From NCBI GenBank assembly GCA_963971535.1, contig OZ020589.1, forward strand, positions 93,809,182 through 93,873,181: a stretch of DNA of 64,000 bases, given 5' to 3'. Positions 24,562 to 35,800 of the stretch are shown here, piece by piece. The stretch comes from Notolepis coatsorum (taxonomy: Eukaryota; Chordata; Actinopteri; Aulopiformes; Paralepididae). Below the pieces are notes generated by a model that saw only the letters and a list, made by a program, of their open reading frames with translations, did not search any database and was not told the origin of the DNA. Position numbers and translations under genes: made by a program. Positions within the stretch are counted from its first letter, which is position 1. Each line of letters starts with the position of its first letter.

Positions 24562-25725
24562 CTTGTCAACGATGTGGCCTAAAAACTGGACCTGTGACTG
24601 TCTCAGTTTGCATTTTTCTTCGTTGAGCTTCAATCCAGCATCGCTTAGCGTTTTCAGTACCGTCTTCAGGCGTTGGTCATGCACCTCTGTGGTTTCTCCA
24701 TAGACTATTATGTCGTCCATGAAGGCTGCTGCACCTGCGTGGTCCTTGAGAAGATTATTCATCTCCCTCTGAAAGATTTCTGGAGCGCTGGATATACCAA
24801 ACGGAAGGCGGTGGAAGAAATATCTTCCGAATGGCGTGATGAACGTTGTTAATTTGGCACAGTCTTTTTCCAGAGGAATTTGCCAAAATCCTGTAGCAGC
24901 GTCCAGCAGTGAGAACATGCTTGAACCGGCCAGCTTGGGGAGTATATCATCTAGAGTCGGTAAGATGTACTTCTCTCTCTGCACGGCTTCGTTGAGGTGA
25001 TTTAGTCCCACACATATTCTCACTCGACCATTCTTTCGTGGCACAACCACCATCGGGGCACACCATTCAGTTGGTTCTGTTATTTCCTCAATAACTCCAC
25101 ATTTGACCATCCGCTGAAGCTCCTCCTTCACTTTAGGGAGTAAGGGTACAGAGACCCTGCGAGATGTGTGGACAGAGTAGGGTACTGCACCTTCTCTCAG
25201 TTTTATTTTAACTGGAGTTGTTTTTAAAAGTCCCACTGACTCGCTGGGTACCACTGACTCACTGGGCACATTTGTCACATTTTCCATTCTCTGTATGAGA
25301 CCCATGGCTACTGACACTTCTCTGCTCAGTAGGTTGTTGACTGTGGGACCTTCCACAACATGTATGTCGAAGCAGTACTCTGTCCCTTTGTGACAAGTGA
25401 ATGTTTTGAACTTGCCGTTGTTAATTAGTCTGCCTCCTGGACCATCCAAAACAGTATGTGTATACACCAGCTTCGGCCTTGTCACCAATGCGTCATAGGT
25501 GTGTTGAGAAATAACACTGGTGTCAGCTCCACTGTCTATCTTAAACTCAACCTCACCTTCCCGGAGTTGCAGTTTTATTGGCCATGGCTTATTAGAGTCC
25601 TGCACAGTGATAGAGCCCAAGAAATAATTACCATCAGGTTCGGTTTGCTTTTCTGCATACACATCACTGACTTGTAGAGTGCGACACACAATAGCATAGT
25701 GGCCTCTCTTACCGCACTGCGACAC
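24562..25725 (-). pseudogene. Gypsy protease and reverse transcriptase region
   Basis: Aspartic protease signature IDSGADTSVIS near the N-terminal side, then reverse transcriptase with CAPMVVVPRKNGRVRICV, FSLLDAATGFWQIPL, FGRYFFHRLPFGISSAPE and the catalytic FMDDIIVYG. The domains are clear and the frame is long, consistent with recent insertion. Part of a broken element. Confidence 0.93.
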
Positions 25726-26467
25726 TCAGCACGTCTGGCTCCGCACATATCACTCTCGGCGTGCTGGTTGCCGCACCTGTCGCAGTTGCCTTGAGCTGCA
25801 TTTCTTGTGCCCGCGTGCTGCTGCTGCCTGGGGGGTCTGTAGCTGCCTCTCCTCTCCGGTTGAAATGCGCCTCTCGGCCGCACGGAGTAGGCTCGTCTTT
25901 GTGTGTGCGTCACCTCACACAACTCTGTGGCTCCACTCTGTTCGGAAATCTGTCCTTTGATCTGTTCCGACTGCCTGGCGTGTCTCTGCATGCCCTCTCT
26001 AGGTTTAAATCCGACATCATTTGAAGCTTTTGTGACAATTCTTTATCCAATACTCCTATAACGATTCTGTCCCTTACATTTTCATCTTTCACAGTTCCAA
26101 AGCTGCACGTGTTCGCCAACTCGTGTAAACAGCGGATGTATTCCTCCATGCTTTCTCCGTGCTTCTGTGCACGCTGGTGTAACTTTGCTTGCTCGTGTAT
26201 GACGTTAACTTTCGGCACAAAATATTTGTCCAGTTTGTCCAGCACAATTGCATATACTTTTTCATCTCCGTCGGCTGTATAAACGAAGGTCTTGACGATC
26301 GATTCGGCTTCACTTCCGAGCGCGTACAGCAGAGTGCACACTTGCACTTCTTCGTCCTCCTTGTCTAATTTGGTTGCGATTCTGTACCTGTGAAATCTGC
26401 GTTTCCATTCAGGCCACTGCTCCGGATGGCTGAAGTCCAAACTGCTTGGCGGTGGGAACTTTGCCAT
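25726..26467 (-). pseudogene. Gypsy gag region
   Basis: Begins MAKFPPPSSLDFSHPEQWPE and continues with KRRFHRYRIATKL, LLYALGSEAE, MEEYIRCLHELA and FGTVKDENVRDRIVIGVLD, typical of the capsid part of Mag-like gypsy gag. A cysteine-rich stretch follows toward the protease. It starts a few bases past the primer site. Part of a broken element. Confidence 0.88.
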
Positions 26468-26485
26468 GGTTGACTTCTGACACCA

Positions 26486-26692
26486 TGTAATGTTAAATAA
26501 TCACTCGGTTGGTTTAGTAAACACTCTTTATTCAACATCAGGTATGGGTTGACTCGGAACACGACTGCATGCTTGCCGGCTACTCGCGGGATGGTCCTGC
26601 GCATGCTCCGTCCTGTTGTAGGCTGACTCGTATTACACAGGTATCCTGCACCGCGTAATCTAGTCCCTGATGTTACTAGACATAACATTACA
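26486..26692 (-). repeat. 5' LTR of the gypsy element
   Basis: 207-bp LTR, TG to CA, nearly identical to 21765-21971. Confidence 0.96.
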
Positions 26693-27090
26693 CACATAAG
26701 CCACGGTTTGGTACGTACCTCGGTATTGCGGTCACGGTTCGGTACGATTTCGGTACAACAGGAAAAAAATATTTATAATTATTATTATATATTTATAATA
26801 ATTATTATAATAATTATTATTAAATATAATAATATTCTATAGGCTTGCCGTAGTAGTCAGTGATACTGGTGTAATTCTGTGTTCAGGCATCCACTGAGTA
26901 AATAAATTGCCTACTGCACCTTTAACAACAACTTAGTTTCAGTTTCACTTGTAGAGAGGATTTAACTTCACTAATTCTGTCCGCTTGTCATCTGAGACGT
27001 ATTCGGCATATGGCTGGATGTACCGCACCGTGACGGCCGTACCGTAAATTCGCGGGACGAATACACGTACCGTTACACACCTCTAATATA
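26693..27090. mobile_element. hAT-like MITE remainder (GGTACGG-rich)
   Basis: CGGTTTGGTACG repeats on the left and CGTACCGTTACACACCTCTA on the right look like a MITE. The other end may be the ATTAACGGTACACA just left of the gypsy element at 21752, so the gypsy element seems to have landed in it. An AT-rich block fills the centre. Confidence 0.5.
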
Positions 27091-27104
27091 TATATATAGG
27101 TATA

Positions 27105-27574
27105 GAGGGCGGCTGATTGGCAAGGCGCTCGCCACTAATGCAGGAGACGCTGGGTTCGAGCCCAGCTCTCGGCGTTGCTACCGGCTGGCCGGTCATTCAT
27201 ACTAACACAATTGGCAAGTGTTAGAGGGTGGGAAAGCCGGTGGGTGGGGATTGGACGTTGTGGACAGCGACTCCTACAGGTCGGTTTGGTGACGCCGGTG
27301 CGGTGGAAGCAGGAAGTAGCGGGGGCAGCGTGAGCCTCCCACGCGTTACTCCTCGCCACTGAGAGTTTGAGCTGCTGCGGTGAAAAGATGCGACAGGCTG
27401 CCTCCTCGTGTACCGGAGGGGAGACGTGATGCAAGGCTTCTGTCCTCACTACAACCAACCAGTGGGAGGCATAGTCTAGCAACGTTCAAGACAGGGGAGG
27501 GAAGAATTGGAAAATACGAAATTGGGATGGGAGAAAAAATTGAAAATGGGGAGAAAAAGTGGATACAAAAAAAA
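27105..27574 (+). mobile_element. tRNA-derived SINE
   Basis: A 470-bp plus-strand SINE with a tRNA-like head (GAGGGCGGCTGATTGGC; a perfect T-arm CTGGGTTCGAGCCCAG), a G-rich body and an A-rich tail. It is flanked by the 15-bp duplication ATATATATAGGTATA (27090-27104 and 27575-27589). Confidence 0.9.
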
Positions 27575-27605
27575 ATATATATAGGTATACCCTCCCAAAC
27601 AAAAC

Positions 27606-27891
27606 GTTAGGTTATGACTATAACCAAGTTCTGTTAGTATAGCGACGCTCTGCGTCACACTCTGCACTGTCCTCGCACACGTGCACACGCACTGAATAAA
27701 GACCACAATGTACCTTTAATCCCAATATTTGTCTGACCACACCCCTATCAGCTTACCCATATAAGCAGGGGTGGGGCCACCCACTCGCCTCCTTCCCAAG
27801 CTTTCACCACAAGGCGAGATCAAGGGCTGCAGCGGCGTCGGACGGCGAGCGTCGCTATACTAACAGAACTTGGTTATAGTCATAACCTAAC
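27606..27891. repeat. Palindromic cap of element A
   Basis: 286 bp bounded by arms of about 48 bp (GTTAGGTTATGACTATAACC and its complement, continuing through AACTTGG and TAGTATAGCGACGCTC). The loop holds the terminal-repeat module with the TATA box at 27759-27765 and CTCCTTCCC near 27789. Right after it the element continues GTTCTGTATCGTATTAGC, whose complement forms the right end of A. Confidence 0.9.
27759..27797 (+). promoter_or_regulatory. Predicted promoter in the inverted repeat of element A
   Basis: ATATAAG followed about 25-30 bp later by CCTCCTTCCC, a pyrimidine-rich start-like sequence. The same pair recurs in the right arm (near 34190-34230, facing inward), in copy B, in element C and in element D. 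Prediction from sequence only. Confidence 0.45.
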
Positions 27892-29061
27892 GTTCTGTAT
27901 CGTATTAGCTCTCGCTCGGCGTCACTCTCTGCACAAGGGAGGCCGAGCGAGAGCCATCGGCCAACAAATACACCCCGCTGAAAGCCCCCCACAACCATCA
28001 GAACAGGGAGGGCCGAGCCCCCCCGACCCACCCTAATGGAGGGCACCCCCCCTATTGGGGGCTTCACGGGAGGGCGACGGACCCGACCGTGCGAAGAGGC
28101 ACTCAAGCAACTCAACGCACAGGGTGAGCAGACCGTGGCTTGACCCCACGACTACACACACGCACAACCCGCATGCCACCCGGGAACGAACGGAGGAAAC
28201 AACCTCGTTACTGCCCCCAGAATCACGGGGTCAAGGGCAAACCCAAGGCCGTAGCAGCGGAGCGCGAAGGAAGACCCAGACCCACCAAAGGGACTGGACC
28301 CCCTGGAACGGGGGCCCGGAGAAGTCCATGATGCCAGCATCAAGACCCCACCAGGTGGGCACTTAGTGACCCCGCCCCCCACATCGCCGTATTCAGCCGA
28401 GCGGGCCCTGTCCCCCCAATAGTACACCGCCTGGCACACTGACCCTGCAGAACAGGCAGTCAGCATGGCCGTAAGCACACAAAAAAGGTTAACCAACGGA
28501 AGCAGGCAGCGCAAAGGGGAAAAACCAGGCAACAGGCTGTTTACCCTAGCCTGGAGACTGCGGACGAGACAGGCGCCAGAGGGGACAGCTGAACACAGCC
28601 GCCCCGGCGGAAGGGGCGTATGCTGGCGTTGTTGCATGACCAAGCCTCCATTTAAAAAAAAAAACCCACCCAGAGGGGTTGAGGCAGAGAAGGCTGACAC
28701 GATTGGCAGACGTCATGAACGTGCAGGGGCACCCTCAACCGGTGAACCCGGGAGTTGACACTGCTCCAACACACCAGGGAATCAACCACCTTGGTGTTAC
28801 CCAAAGCGGCGGTTGTTCCTATAACCCCTCAAGAAAAAACTCCAAAACACACCTGCGAGTATACACCGGCTATACCGCAGTACAAGTGTTTCAGTTTTCA
28901 AAAAGGGTTAACCCAGGCATACGGGTCGACGAAACATTACTTCGGACCGGGCCTGGCGATACGGGAAGCACAGGGTCACCAGAGGAGGTCAAAGACCACC
29001 CCAACAGGCCCCTCTTCGCCATGCGTGAGAGAAGAGCGAAAAATAATGGAGAACCAGCCCC

Positions 29062-29180
29062 AAGCACACCGTACTAGGTATTCCCAGGCGGTCTCCCAAC
29101 CAAGTACTAACCAGGACCAACCTGTGTAGCGGCCGAGATCCGACGAGATCGAGCGTGTACAGGTCGGCATGGCCGTAAGC
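29062..29180 (-). ncRNA. 5S rRNA-derived segment in element A
   Basis: Minus strand begins GCTTACGGCCATGCC, passes through CTCGATCTCGTC and GATCTCGG, then GGTTAGTACTTGG and GAGACCGCCTGGGAATAC, as in vertebrate 5S rRNA over 119 bp. The box C region is well kept; the box A region is altered (CGCTACACAGG where 5S has AGCTAAGCAGG). It is therefore a 5S pseudogene or 5S-derived promoter module, not a normal gene. It occupies the same place in copy B. Confidence 0.9.
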
Positions 29181-31381
29181 CATTACGACAGTGCTGAGTA
29201 AAAAATTTACCCAACCAGGGTCTCCATAGCGCTTAACCCTGTGACACCCGGACCGACCTGGCATTTTTCCCCCTGAAAAAAGCCCAAGTCCCTCAGGGTA
29301 CCAGAACAGCAGATCTGCATCCCCGGCGGACAACGGGTTCAACTGATCCGGACCAGCGTGACCAGAACCAGTCCCGTGCCATAACCACGCCGACATGCCT
29401 ACTCCAGGAGAAAGGGCAGATATGCGTGTTGATCTTAACATGAAAAGAAGGCACCACCCAGACCCCTCTACATATGTTCAGATCCATTCCGTCATCATCC
29501 CCCAGACATGAACGAGAATCCGTCGATAACCAACCCAGGTCGTGGGATGTGGTCGTCGGAAGAGGAAAAACCTCCATCCCAGTTGCTTTATAAAAACGCC
29601 GTTTTAACCTCAAGCAACCAAGGCGTGCCAGTCAGTCGCCTGTTTACAGCGAGCTAGCACTATACGTGCGTCGGGACACACCCACATCAATGAACAGGCT
29701 ATTTAGACCTGTCATTGAATCCCCAAGGCGCCCAGGGGAACGACAAGAGGGGTGTGACACTTCCTAACTCCAACTCTTTTTTAATAGAAAAGAAGGAAGC
29801 ACCAACAGTATGTATCCCAGTCTACACAGCCGGGGGTACAATTTTTTCACATTTTTACATCCCACCACCCTCCCATAGGAAGGAGACGGGAATCCCCAGA
29901 GAGACTTCCCACGCGAGCTGTACAGATTGAAAATAATATATTGCACCTTGAGCCATGTAAAAAATTGGTTTTAGGGCTCTCCGGGGAAGAGGCACTGAAC
30001 CCATGCACACTCAATAATCGAATTGAATCGAATACATACACAATAGAATAGGACACCTTCTAGAGGGTCCACTCACCTTGACAATCTGAGGAGGAGGCGC
30101 TGTACTCTGAAGGAGGCTCCCTCACATGGAAGGAGGAGTCCGAACTCACAGAAGGCCCGAATAGGCGCTTGGTGAGGAGGAGCCCTGACCACCCCCCGAA
30201 AACAGATCCATCACATGGACCTGAACAGCACACGGAAGTCCTACCAACAGAGACGCGCACGGTGACGTACTCTATGGCGGGGGAATTTCTGCGGTGCACA
30301 CGCCCAATATTCCAGGCCGTGGGACAAGGAAACTCCCCCCCCCCCTCACCCCGTAACATGCCGAACCGCAATGTGACAGGAACCTCGAAGGACAGGGGGT
30401 GTACCCCTGACCAACAGAAAAAAGGGGGAGAGGAAAGGTTACCAGTTCACCCCTTTACGACCCCACACCCATGATACGATGTAATGACAAAAAGAGAGTA
30501 TGACACAGTCATAGTCAGCTCTATGAAGCGTTTGACAGCTTCACACAGCGCATGAGCTAACCTGCTATCTGATTTTTACTAAGGAAAAAACACAGAATAG
30601 AGAGGGCTCTCTAAGAGCCCTGGTCCAAACTTACACATGTGCTTCTGTGGCCAGTCCAACCCAGTTGTAGGTCACATGACACACACAACCCATCATCACC
30701 TACAAAAAATGGCAAAAACACTCTACAGAGGAACGCCGTTTTTCATAATGAGAGAATACATAATTCTCGATTAGTATCGGCCACAGGCCTTGCTAAGCAC
30801 ACACGAAAGCGACCAACAATCTTTTCTTTTAGGAAAATAAAGGTTCTCCAGCAGATTTAGCACAACCTCAGCAATCAAGCTAAGGGTTACATCGTATCCC
30901 TACCACACATTGACACAATGTAGTGCAACAACATGTCTGATAGGAGGATGAAGAAGTCCCCAGGGAACCGGGGGGAAACACAATCCTCCTACTTTACCCT
31001 TAATACGGCCAGTTAAAACAGGAAAACCTGTTAATATGTGAACACACTGTTCATTGTCATTACAGGCTGAGAAAAGAATATTCTTTACTCATTTGTCACT
31101 AAGCATAGCTTTATAGGTTAGTTAACCCCCTTAGTTGTGAGTACACGGTACATATAAACACACATGATGTTTCTCAACACAACAAACCAGATCATTTTCA
31201 CATCTGAAACAACAACCCGATTTGCACGGAGAAGCTAAATACCTAGTGACAAGACAATTCACACACAACTCGCGTCGTATCCTAAATGTAGTGCAGTAAC
31301 ACTCGTTTTGGAAAACATCGTTATTTACAAAACATTTAGAAGGGAAAGCCAGAAGAAGTGTACAAGGTCTGGTCAGACCTG

Positions 31382-32843
31382 GGCCCCGTTCCCCGTACCT
31401 GGCTAACTGAGTTAGCCGGATAATCTCCAGCATAGCCTGACTTAAGCCGGACCTTTCTGTTCCCCGACGCTCGATTGTCTAAATCACCATGACAACAGAT
31501 CAAAAAGTTTGAGCCTGGTCGGGAGCAGGGTTTAGTTCAGTTAGCTGGATGAACCATGGCCACGCCCCCGCAAAGAAATGCCAGCTCGCTCCCTGAAATA
31601 TTTCTCACAGTCTAGAACCATTATACCATTCTGAATTATGTTTTTGTGCTTCGTTTTCCTAGAGGGGGCTTTTGAAATGTATAATAATAGAACTAAATGC
31701 TGATAATAAATCATATTGAGCCTATAGATTTACTTTGTCCTAAATAAAATAATGCACGTCATATACGGCGCTCGGAGTCGCGATACACGCTGCATGTGGT
31801 TATTTTAATAACGGCGCATTGCAAATGTGAATCCCGCAGGGATATTTTTAATGAATTAAACCTATCGGCCGTTTGGCTCTGATTAGTTTCATATATTCTC
31901 CGCTGTAGATTTGCTTAACGAAGCGCCCGGATTGTGTTTCATTCAAGCATAAAATTGAAGTGTCTATGCGTGGATTGTGGTTTTTGTGTGATATTGTAAC
32001 TGGGATAAAAATGTCTGATGAGATGCGCTGTTTGACGGATTTGAGAAATTGAATGAGCCGTTGACGTCACATTAATGCATTTGAGAATAAAGAGATAAAC
32101 CCCGCGTTTCCAATATAATCTTTTTGGAATATAATATTAATGATTATACGCAAAAGTAACCTAGTTTTAAGTTAAAATATTATAAATCTACATGCATTGA
32201 GGATGTCATTCTTTATATAGTTCTCAACGTGCACCAAATTGAATTATTCCTACATTGCAAAAAGAAGAAAAAGACTAGAAGAAGTGGGATTCGAACCCGG
32301 GCCGTCTGCGTGAAAGTCTAAATGACCAACCGTCACACCACAGTGCAGATAAGTAAAACATCCACCATACATCAATCAATGGGTAAGAGAGCCGTATCCT
32401 TATTCTGAAACAGTTGAACTAATTATTTTCGCTAGCAAGATCTCATTTGATTATCCATTCCATAAACCTACTGCCAGCAGGCAAGTTTAAAGAAATATAA
32501 TCTGATTGATTGGGGTAATGAGGGACTTAAAATTAGCCTATAGATTATGCATTTAACTTGTCGGCGAGGCTATTGAGCCGTACTGCAATCTGTTAATAAA
32601 GTTTTAAATCAATTAATCAATCAATGCCGTTAGAAAATCAGGATCTCTGCTATCGATACTTGCTGGCTTTTCAACTGAAGCGGCTGCGCGCACTTATCCT
32701 GGGTCTCTAGTCTGGTTCGAGTTAACGAGACTGAATCCACCTTCGAGGAACAGGAAAATCCCGGCTTCAAACATCGGGTTAATTGAATCTGGATAATGGG
32801 ACTCTTGATCGACTTAGTTGAACCAGGTACGGGGAATAGGGCC
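31382..32843. mobile_element. Harbinger-like element nested in A
   Basis: A 1462-bp element with ends GGCCCCGTTCCCCGTACC and GGTACGGGGAATAGGGCC and a 3-bp duplication CTG (31379-31381, 32844-32846). Same family as 35813-37355. Where that copy has a Myb-like exon, this one instead has a short retroposon tail (32572-32630). A tRNA-like sequence lies at 32281-32345. Confidence 0.87.
32281..32345 (-). repeat. tRNA-Glu-like sequence
   Basis: Minus strand has GACTTTCACGCAGACGG followed by CCCGGGTTCGAATCCC, close to the anticodon and T-arm half of tRNA-Glu. The 5' half is degenerate and no acceptor stem forms, so it is a SINE head or pseudogene. Confidence 0.6.
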
Positions 32844-32854
32844 CTGGCCTACCC

Positions 32855-33017
32855 GGAGCGTAGATCAACGAAGTGCAGTCTCAAGACACCGTAGAAAACA
32901 CAGCCGTCCTGTGTTGTTCGATCTGGGCAGCGTCGCCGCTCCAACCCGTCGCTACGGTCCCCTTTGTTGACGCAGGCTTTGCCGTCCTGGCCCAGGGCAG
33001 GTTCGACGAACATCCTC
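32855..33017 (-). other. Candidate exon-like open frame in element A
   Basis: A GC-rich minus-strand frame of about 52 codons opens after a TTTGACAG acceptor-like site, runs through MFVEPALGQDGKACVNKGD and CVFYGVLRLHFVDL, and ends at a stop. It was not recognised as any family. It may be chance in GC-rich DNA or a captured exon. Confidence 0.2.
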
Positions 33018-33242
33018 TGTCAAAGATGACGTCGTAGTCAAGAGTGTTTAAAACATGTTATAATCAAAGCACGTTCAACAGAGTAGCATTAAGCTAACGG
33101 CCGCTCCAACCGTCGGTCGCTACTGCCCCTGCCCGCGAGACGCCGAACGAACGGCGCACGCGACCAGAGGGGAGCTCGCGGCGGCGCGCGAGGAGCCGGA
33201 GCTACCCCGCGCTGGGCCTTAGCAGCAAGCTAACGTTTCCTA

Positions 33243-33372
33243 GTGATCACAGCAGGCTAGCGCCGCAGCTAACAGCTGACTGGCTAACAGTAGGCCCAAC
33301 CTATGTAGGCCACGCAGTGATCACAGCAGGCTAACGCCGCAGCTAACAGCTGACTGGCTAACCGTAAGCTAA
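33243..33372. repeat. Direct duplication in CpG-rich part of element A
   Basis: A unit of about 50 bp beginning GTGATCACAGCAGGCTA and including CAGCTAACAGCTGACTGGC occurs twice, about 75 bp apart. The surrounding 32900-33420 is CpG-rich, like a 5' UTR or promoter. Confidence 0.85.
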
Positions 33373-34149
33373 GCAGCTATCACCTGAACTTGTACACAAT
33401 GATATAACACTCACCCAGACAGGCCGCCGTTCTGAAACCCTCCTCACTTTATAAGAGAAAAGAGAAACAAGATGTCAACACAGTTTTACAACGGTGATTT
33501 TACCAACACCCGACGGAGCCAGCACAATACCCAACTGGCCTGTGTAGCTGACTTGAACACAGATCTTCCGCTATCGAACATCATTGCCCATATCTCCTCG
33601 TGAGGGAATACTCTCATTTGGATATGAAAGATGGGGCCTTAACACGGTGACAGAGAGATATCCACTCGTCCAGAAACCACAGGGATCACCAGTGTTAATG
33701 GTCGTGGCCCACTAGTTAAAACTATAATGGGCTTCAGACCAAGGTCTTCTGTCGCCTAAGAGGCTGAACAAAGGACCCTAGCCTGGGGCCGGTTTTCATA
33801 AACATTGTCAATTAGCCCCCATAGCACTAACAGACAAGTGGAGCCTGCCAGCAAAACATAACTCACCAAACCCGGAACCCACCGCTTCTCACAACAGCGG
33901 CGCGTCCTACAGCCCAGCTGTGTCTTTACCGCAACCAGCACACAGCAAGGACTGCAGTTGGAAAAGCATGTAGCGGCGCGAACTCCCAATACGAAAACCG
34001 TGGAGGATTTTTAGAATGATCATCATCTTCCAGACACTCCAGTACGAAGACAATATCGCCGTATTTTCTCGAAAATAGTGAGAGAGAAAATAAAGATATG
34101 ATGTCAACGTATACTGGTTTTCCAACTCTTCTCCTACCATCACATCACT

Positions 34150-34365
34150 TCAAGTGTGGGGATCTACCGAGGCACTTCCTTGTGGTGAAAGCGAGAAGGA
34201 GGCGAGTGGGTGGCCCCACCCCTGCTTATATGGGTAAGCTGATAGGGGTGTGGTCAGACAAATATTGGGATTAAAGGTACATTGTGGTCTTTATTCAGTG
34301 CGTGTGCACGTGTGCGAGGACAGTGCAGAGAGTGACGCCGAGCGAGAGCTAATACGATACAGAAC
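34150..34365. repeat. Right inverted-repeat arm of element A
   Basis: Inverse of the left repeat module, ending AGCTAATACGATACAGAAC. The matching sequence on the left lies inside the palindromic cap and just after it (27892-27933), not at the extreme left end. Confidence 0.85.
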
Positions 34366-34378
34366 CTATACCCTATAC

Positions 34379-35543
34379 CAGGGGTGTCAAACTCATTTTC
34401 ACAGAGGGCCACATCAGCATTATGGTTGCCCTCAAAGGGCCAAAGACAGAATAAATGTTAATGTAATGTAAAATAAATGTAGCTACTCATTTACATATTG
34501 TTAAACATGTTGTTTCTGTATTTATTACTTATTCAAGTTATAAATATTGCATATGCATTTGCATAGATGTAAAAATATATGTTAGCTTATGTTATTTTAA
34601 CAAAAAAAAATTGTTTATCAGAACCCCATATTACTCCATCAATCAATGATCAAACCATTCAAGTAAATAACAAAGAAGAATATCATCAAATACAAGCTAT
34701 GACATTAAGTTTGTTCAAAACCTTTTTGTCACAGTCAAGAGGGGCAGAACTAACACCTGTGAGCTGCAAAGAACACGTGGGACAGATGTAGCAGATGTTA
34801 CAAAAACAAATGGCTGCACACAACCTTGCAGAGGCCATACATCCAACTAATGGAAGATAGTTTAATTAACTTTAATTAACAGATTGCAGAATGGGTACAG
34901 TACAGTACAGCTCAATACACACAATTGTTAAGGGGATGCAGACCAGAGAAAGACTTTCGACTTGTTTACATAAGGGTCCCCCATTTTCAATTCATAATGA
35001 AATTGCTATTATGTGTCTGGATGAACACAAAACTGTAACTGTACTCAAAGATAACAAAATAAGGGTTGTCTCAGTTCACAACTATATTGGTCAAGTTTTG
35101 GGTGGGACTTGTTTGCGTCCCTACAGCTTCTTATTCAATTGAGCGAGATGCTCGGTTATGTCACACAGCCAGCTTGCATCTGACAGTTCAGACAATATTT
35201 CTTCAACCCTTTGTTACCTATTCCGCCTGGATCTTTTTTGTATTTTGGGCTGTAAAATTGTCAAAGAATGTCTGAGGAGTAAGTGCTTTTGGCTTTTTTC
35301 CTTTGTTACTTCATCAATACCTCAGATGTTCAACACACATGTATGTGTAAGAATGTGTAATAACTAAGGCTGTCAAAGCTTTATTAACGCATTAACCCAC
35401 AATTATTTTAACACCGCTATTTTTTAACCCAAGATTAATGTAAAAAAAAAAAAAAAAAAAATGTAACTAGAGCTCTTGGGGGGCCACATCAAATGACGTG
35501 GCGGGCCGCATTTGGCCCGCGGGCCGTGAGTTTGACACCTATG
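34379..35543. mobile_element. Non-autonomous hAT (CAGGGGTGTCAAACTC)
   Basis: A 1165-bp element with ends CAGGGGTGTCAAACTCATTT and GAGTTTGACACCTATG and the perfect 8-bp duplication CCCTATAC (34371-34378, 35544-35551). Subterminal GGCCACATC and GGCCCGCGGGCC motifs are present. It gives the empty-site reference for the nested insertions in 8997-11467. No transposase coding seen. Confidence 0.95.
34879..35001 (-). repeat. Retroposon segment (CAGATTGCAGAATGGGTAC family)
   Basis: Inverse orientation of the segment at 10262-10403 and about 95% identical to 57625-57740. Confidence 0.6.
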
Positions 35544-35800
35544 CCCTATACCCTCCTAAACAAAACATATACCATCCTAAACAAAACATATACCCTCCCA
35601 AACAAAACCTATACCCTATACCCTCCTAAACAAAACATATACCATCCTAAACAAAACATATACCCTCCTAAACAAAACCTATACTGTCCTAAACAAAACC
35701 TATACCCTCCTAAACAAAACCTATACCCTCCCCAATTAAACCTATACCCTCCTAAACAAAACATATACCCTCCTAAACAAAACCTATACCCTCCCCTACC
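35544..35800. repeat. 21-bp minisatellite (TATACCCTCCTAAACAAAACC)
   Basis: About 12 copies of the 21-bp unit with small variants. Since 21 is a multiple of three, the array reads through as a YPPKQN(L/I) heptad, which is a consequence of the repeat and not evidence of a gene. Further single units flank element A at 27586-27605 and 34366-34378. Confidence 0.95.

Larger units (their letters stand above)
21765..26692 (-). mobile_element. Ty3/gypsy LTR retrotransposon, young but broken
   Basis: Minus-strand element of 4.9 kb with 207-bp LTRs at 21765-21971 and 26486-26692. They begin TGTAATGTTAAATAATC, end ACATTACA and differ at only about two positions, which points to a very recent insertion. 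A purine-rich tract AAAGGAGGGAAGA abuts the 3' LTR and a primer-site-like TGGTGTCAGAAGTC follows the 5' LTR. The order gag, protease, reverse transcriptase, RNase H, integrase is that of Ty3/gypsy; gag suggests the Mag-like lineage. Flanks CACAG and CACAT are an imperfect 5-bp duplication. A LINE/SINE has inserted in pol and there are a few other breaks, so it is a fossil. It sits inside an AT-rich hAT-like MITE. Confidence 0.95.
27606..34365. mobile_element. Long-inverted-repeat element A carrying 5S rRNA sequence
   Basis: A 6.8-kb element lying in a 21-bp minisatellite. Left and right ends share about 200 bp of inverted repeat, from CTCTGCACTGTCCTCGCAC through ACCACAATGTACCTTTAATC and CATATAAGCAGGGGTGG to CTCCTTC. 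The left end has an extra palindromic cap (27606-27891); the right end finishes CGATACAGAAC. Its left 1.6 kb is about 95% identical to 62345-64000 (copy B). It contains a 5S-derived segment (29062-29180), a nested Harbinger (31382-32843) and a CpG-rich part (32900-33420). No transposase was recognised, so the superfamily is unknown and the element is probably non-autonomous. Confidence 0.8.

Noticed and set aside
28152-28700. 182-codon minus-strand frame in element A (and 62961-63482 in B)
   Set aside because: No recognisable domain; GC-rich, with overlapping frames open on both strands and unequal length in the two copies, as expected by chance.
29062-29180. Working 5S rRNA gene
   Set aside because: Box A is altered, the 3' end diverges and the sequence is part of a repeated element present in two copies.
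32281-32345. Functional tRNA-Glu gene
   Set aside because: Only the 3' half resembles tRNA-Glu; the D-arm and acceptor stem are degenerate and it lies inside a Harbinger element.
27606-34365. Polinton or other large virus-like element
   Set aside because: Long inverted repeats suggest it, but no polymerase, integrase, capsid or packaging gene is visible and the ends do not match.
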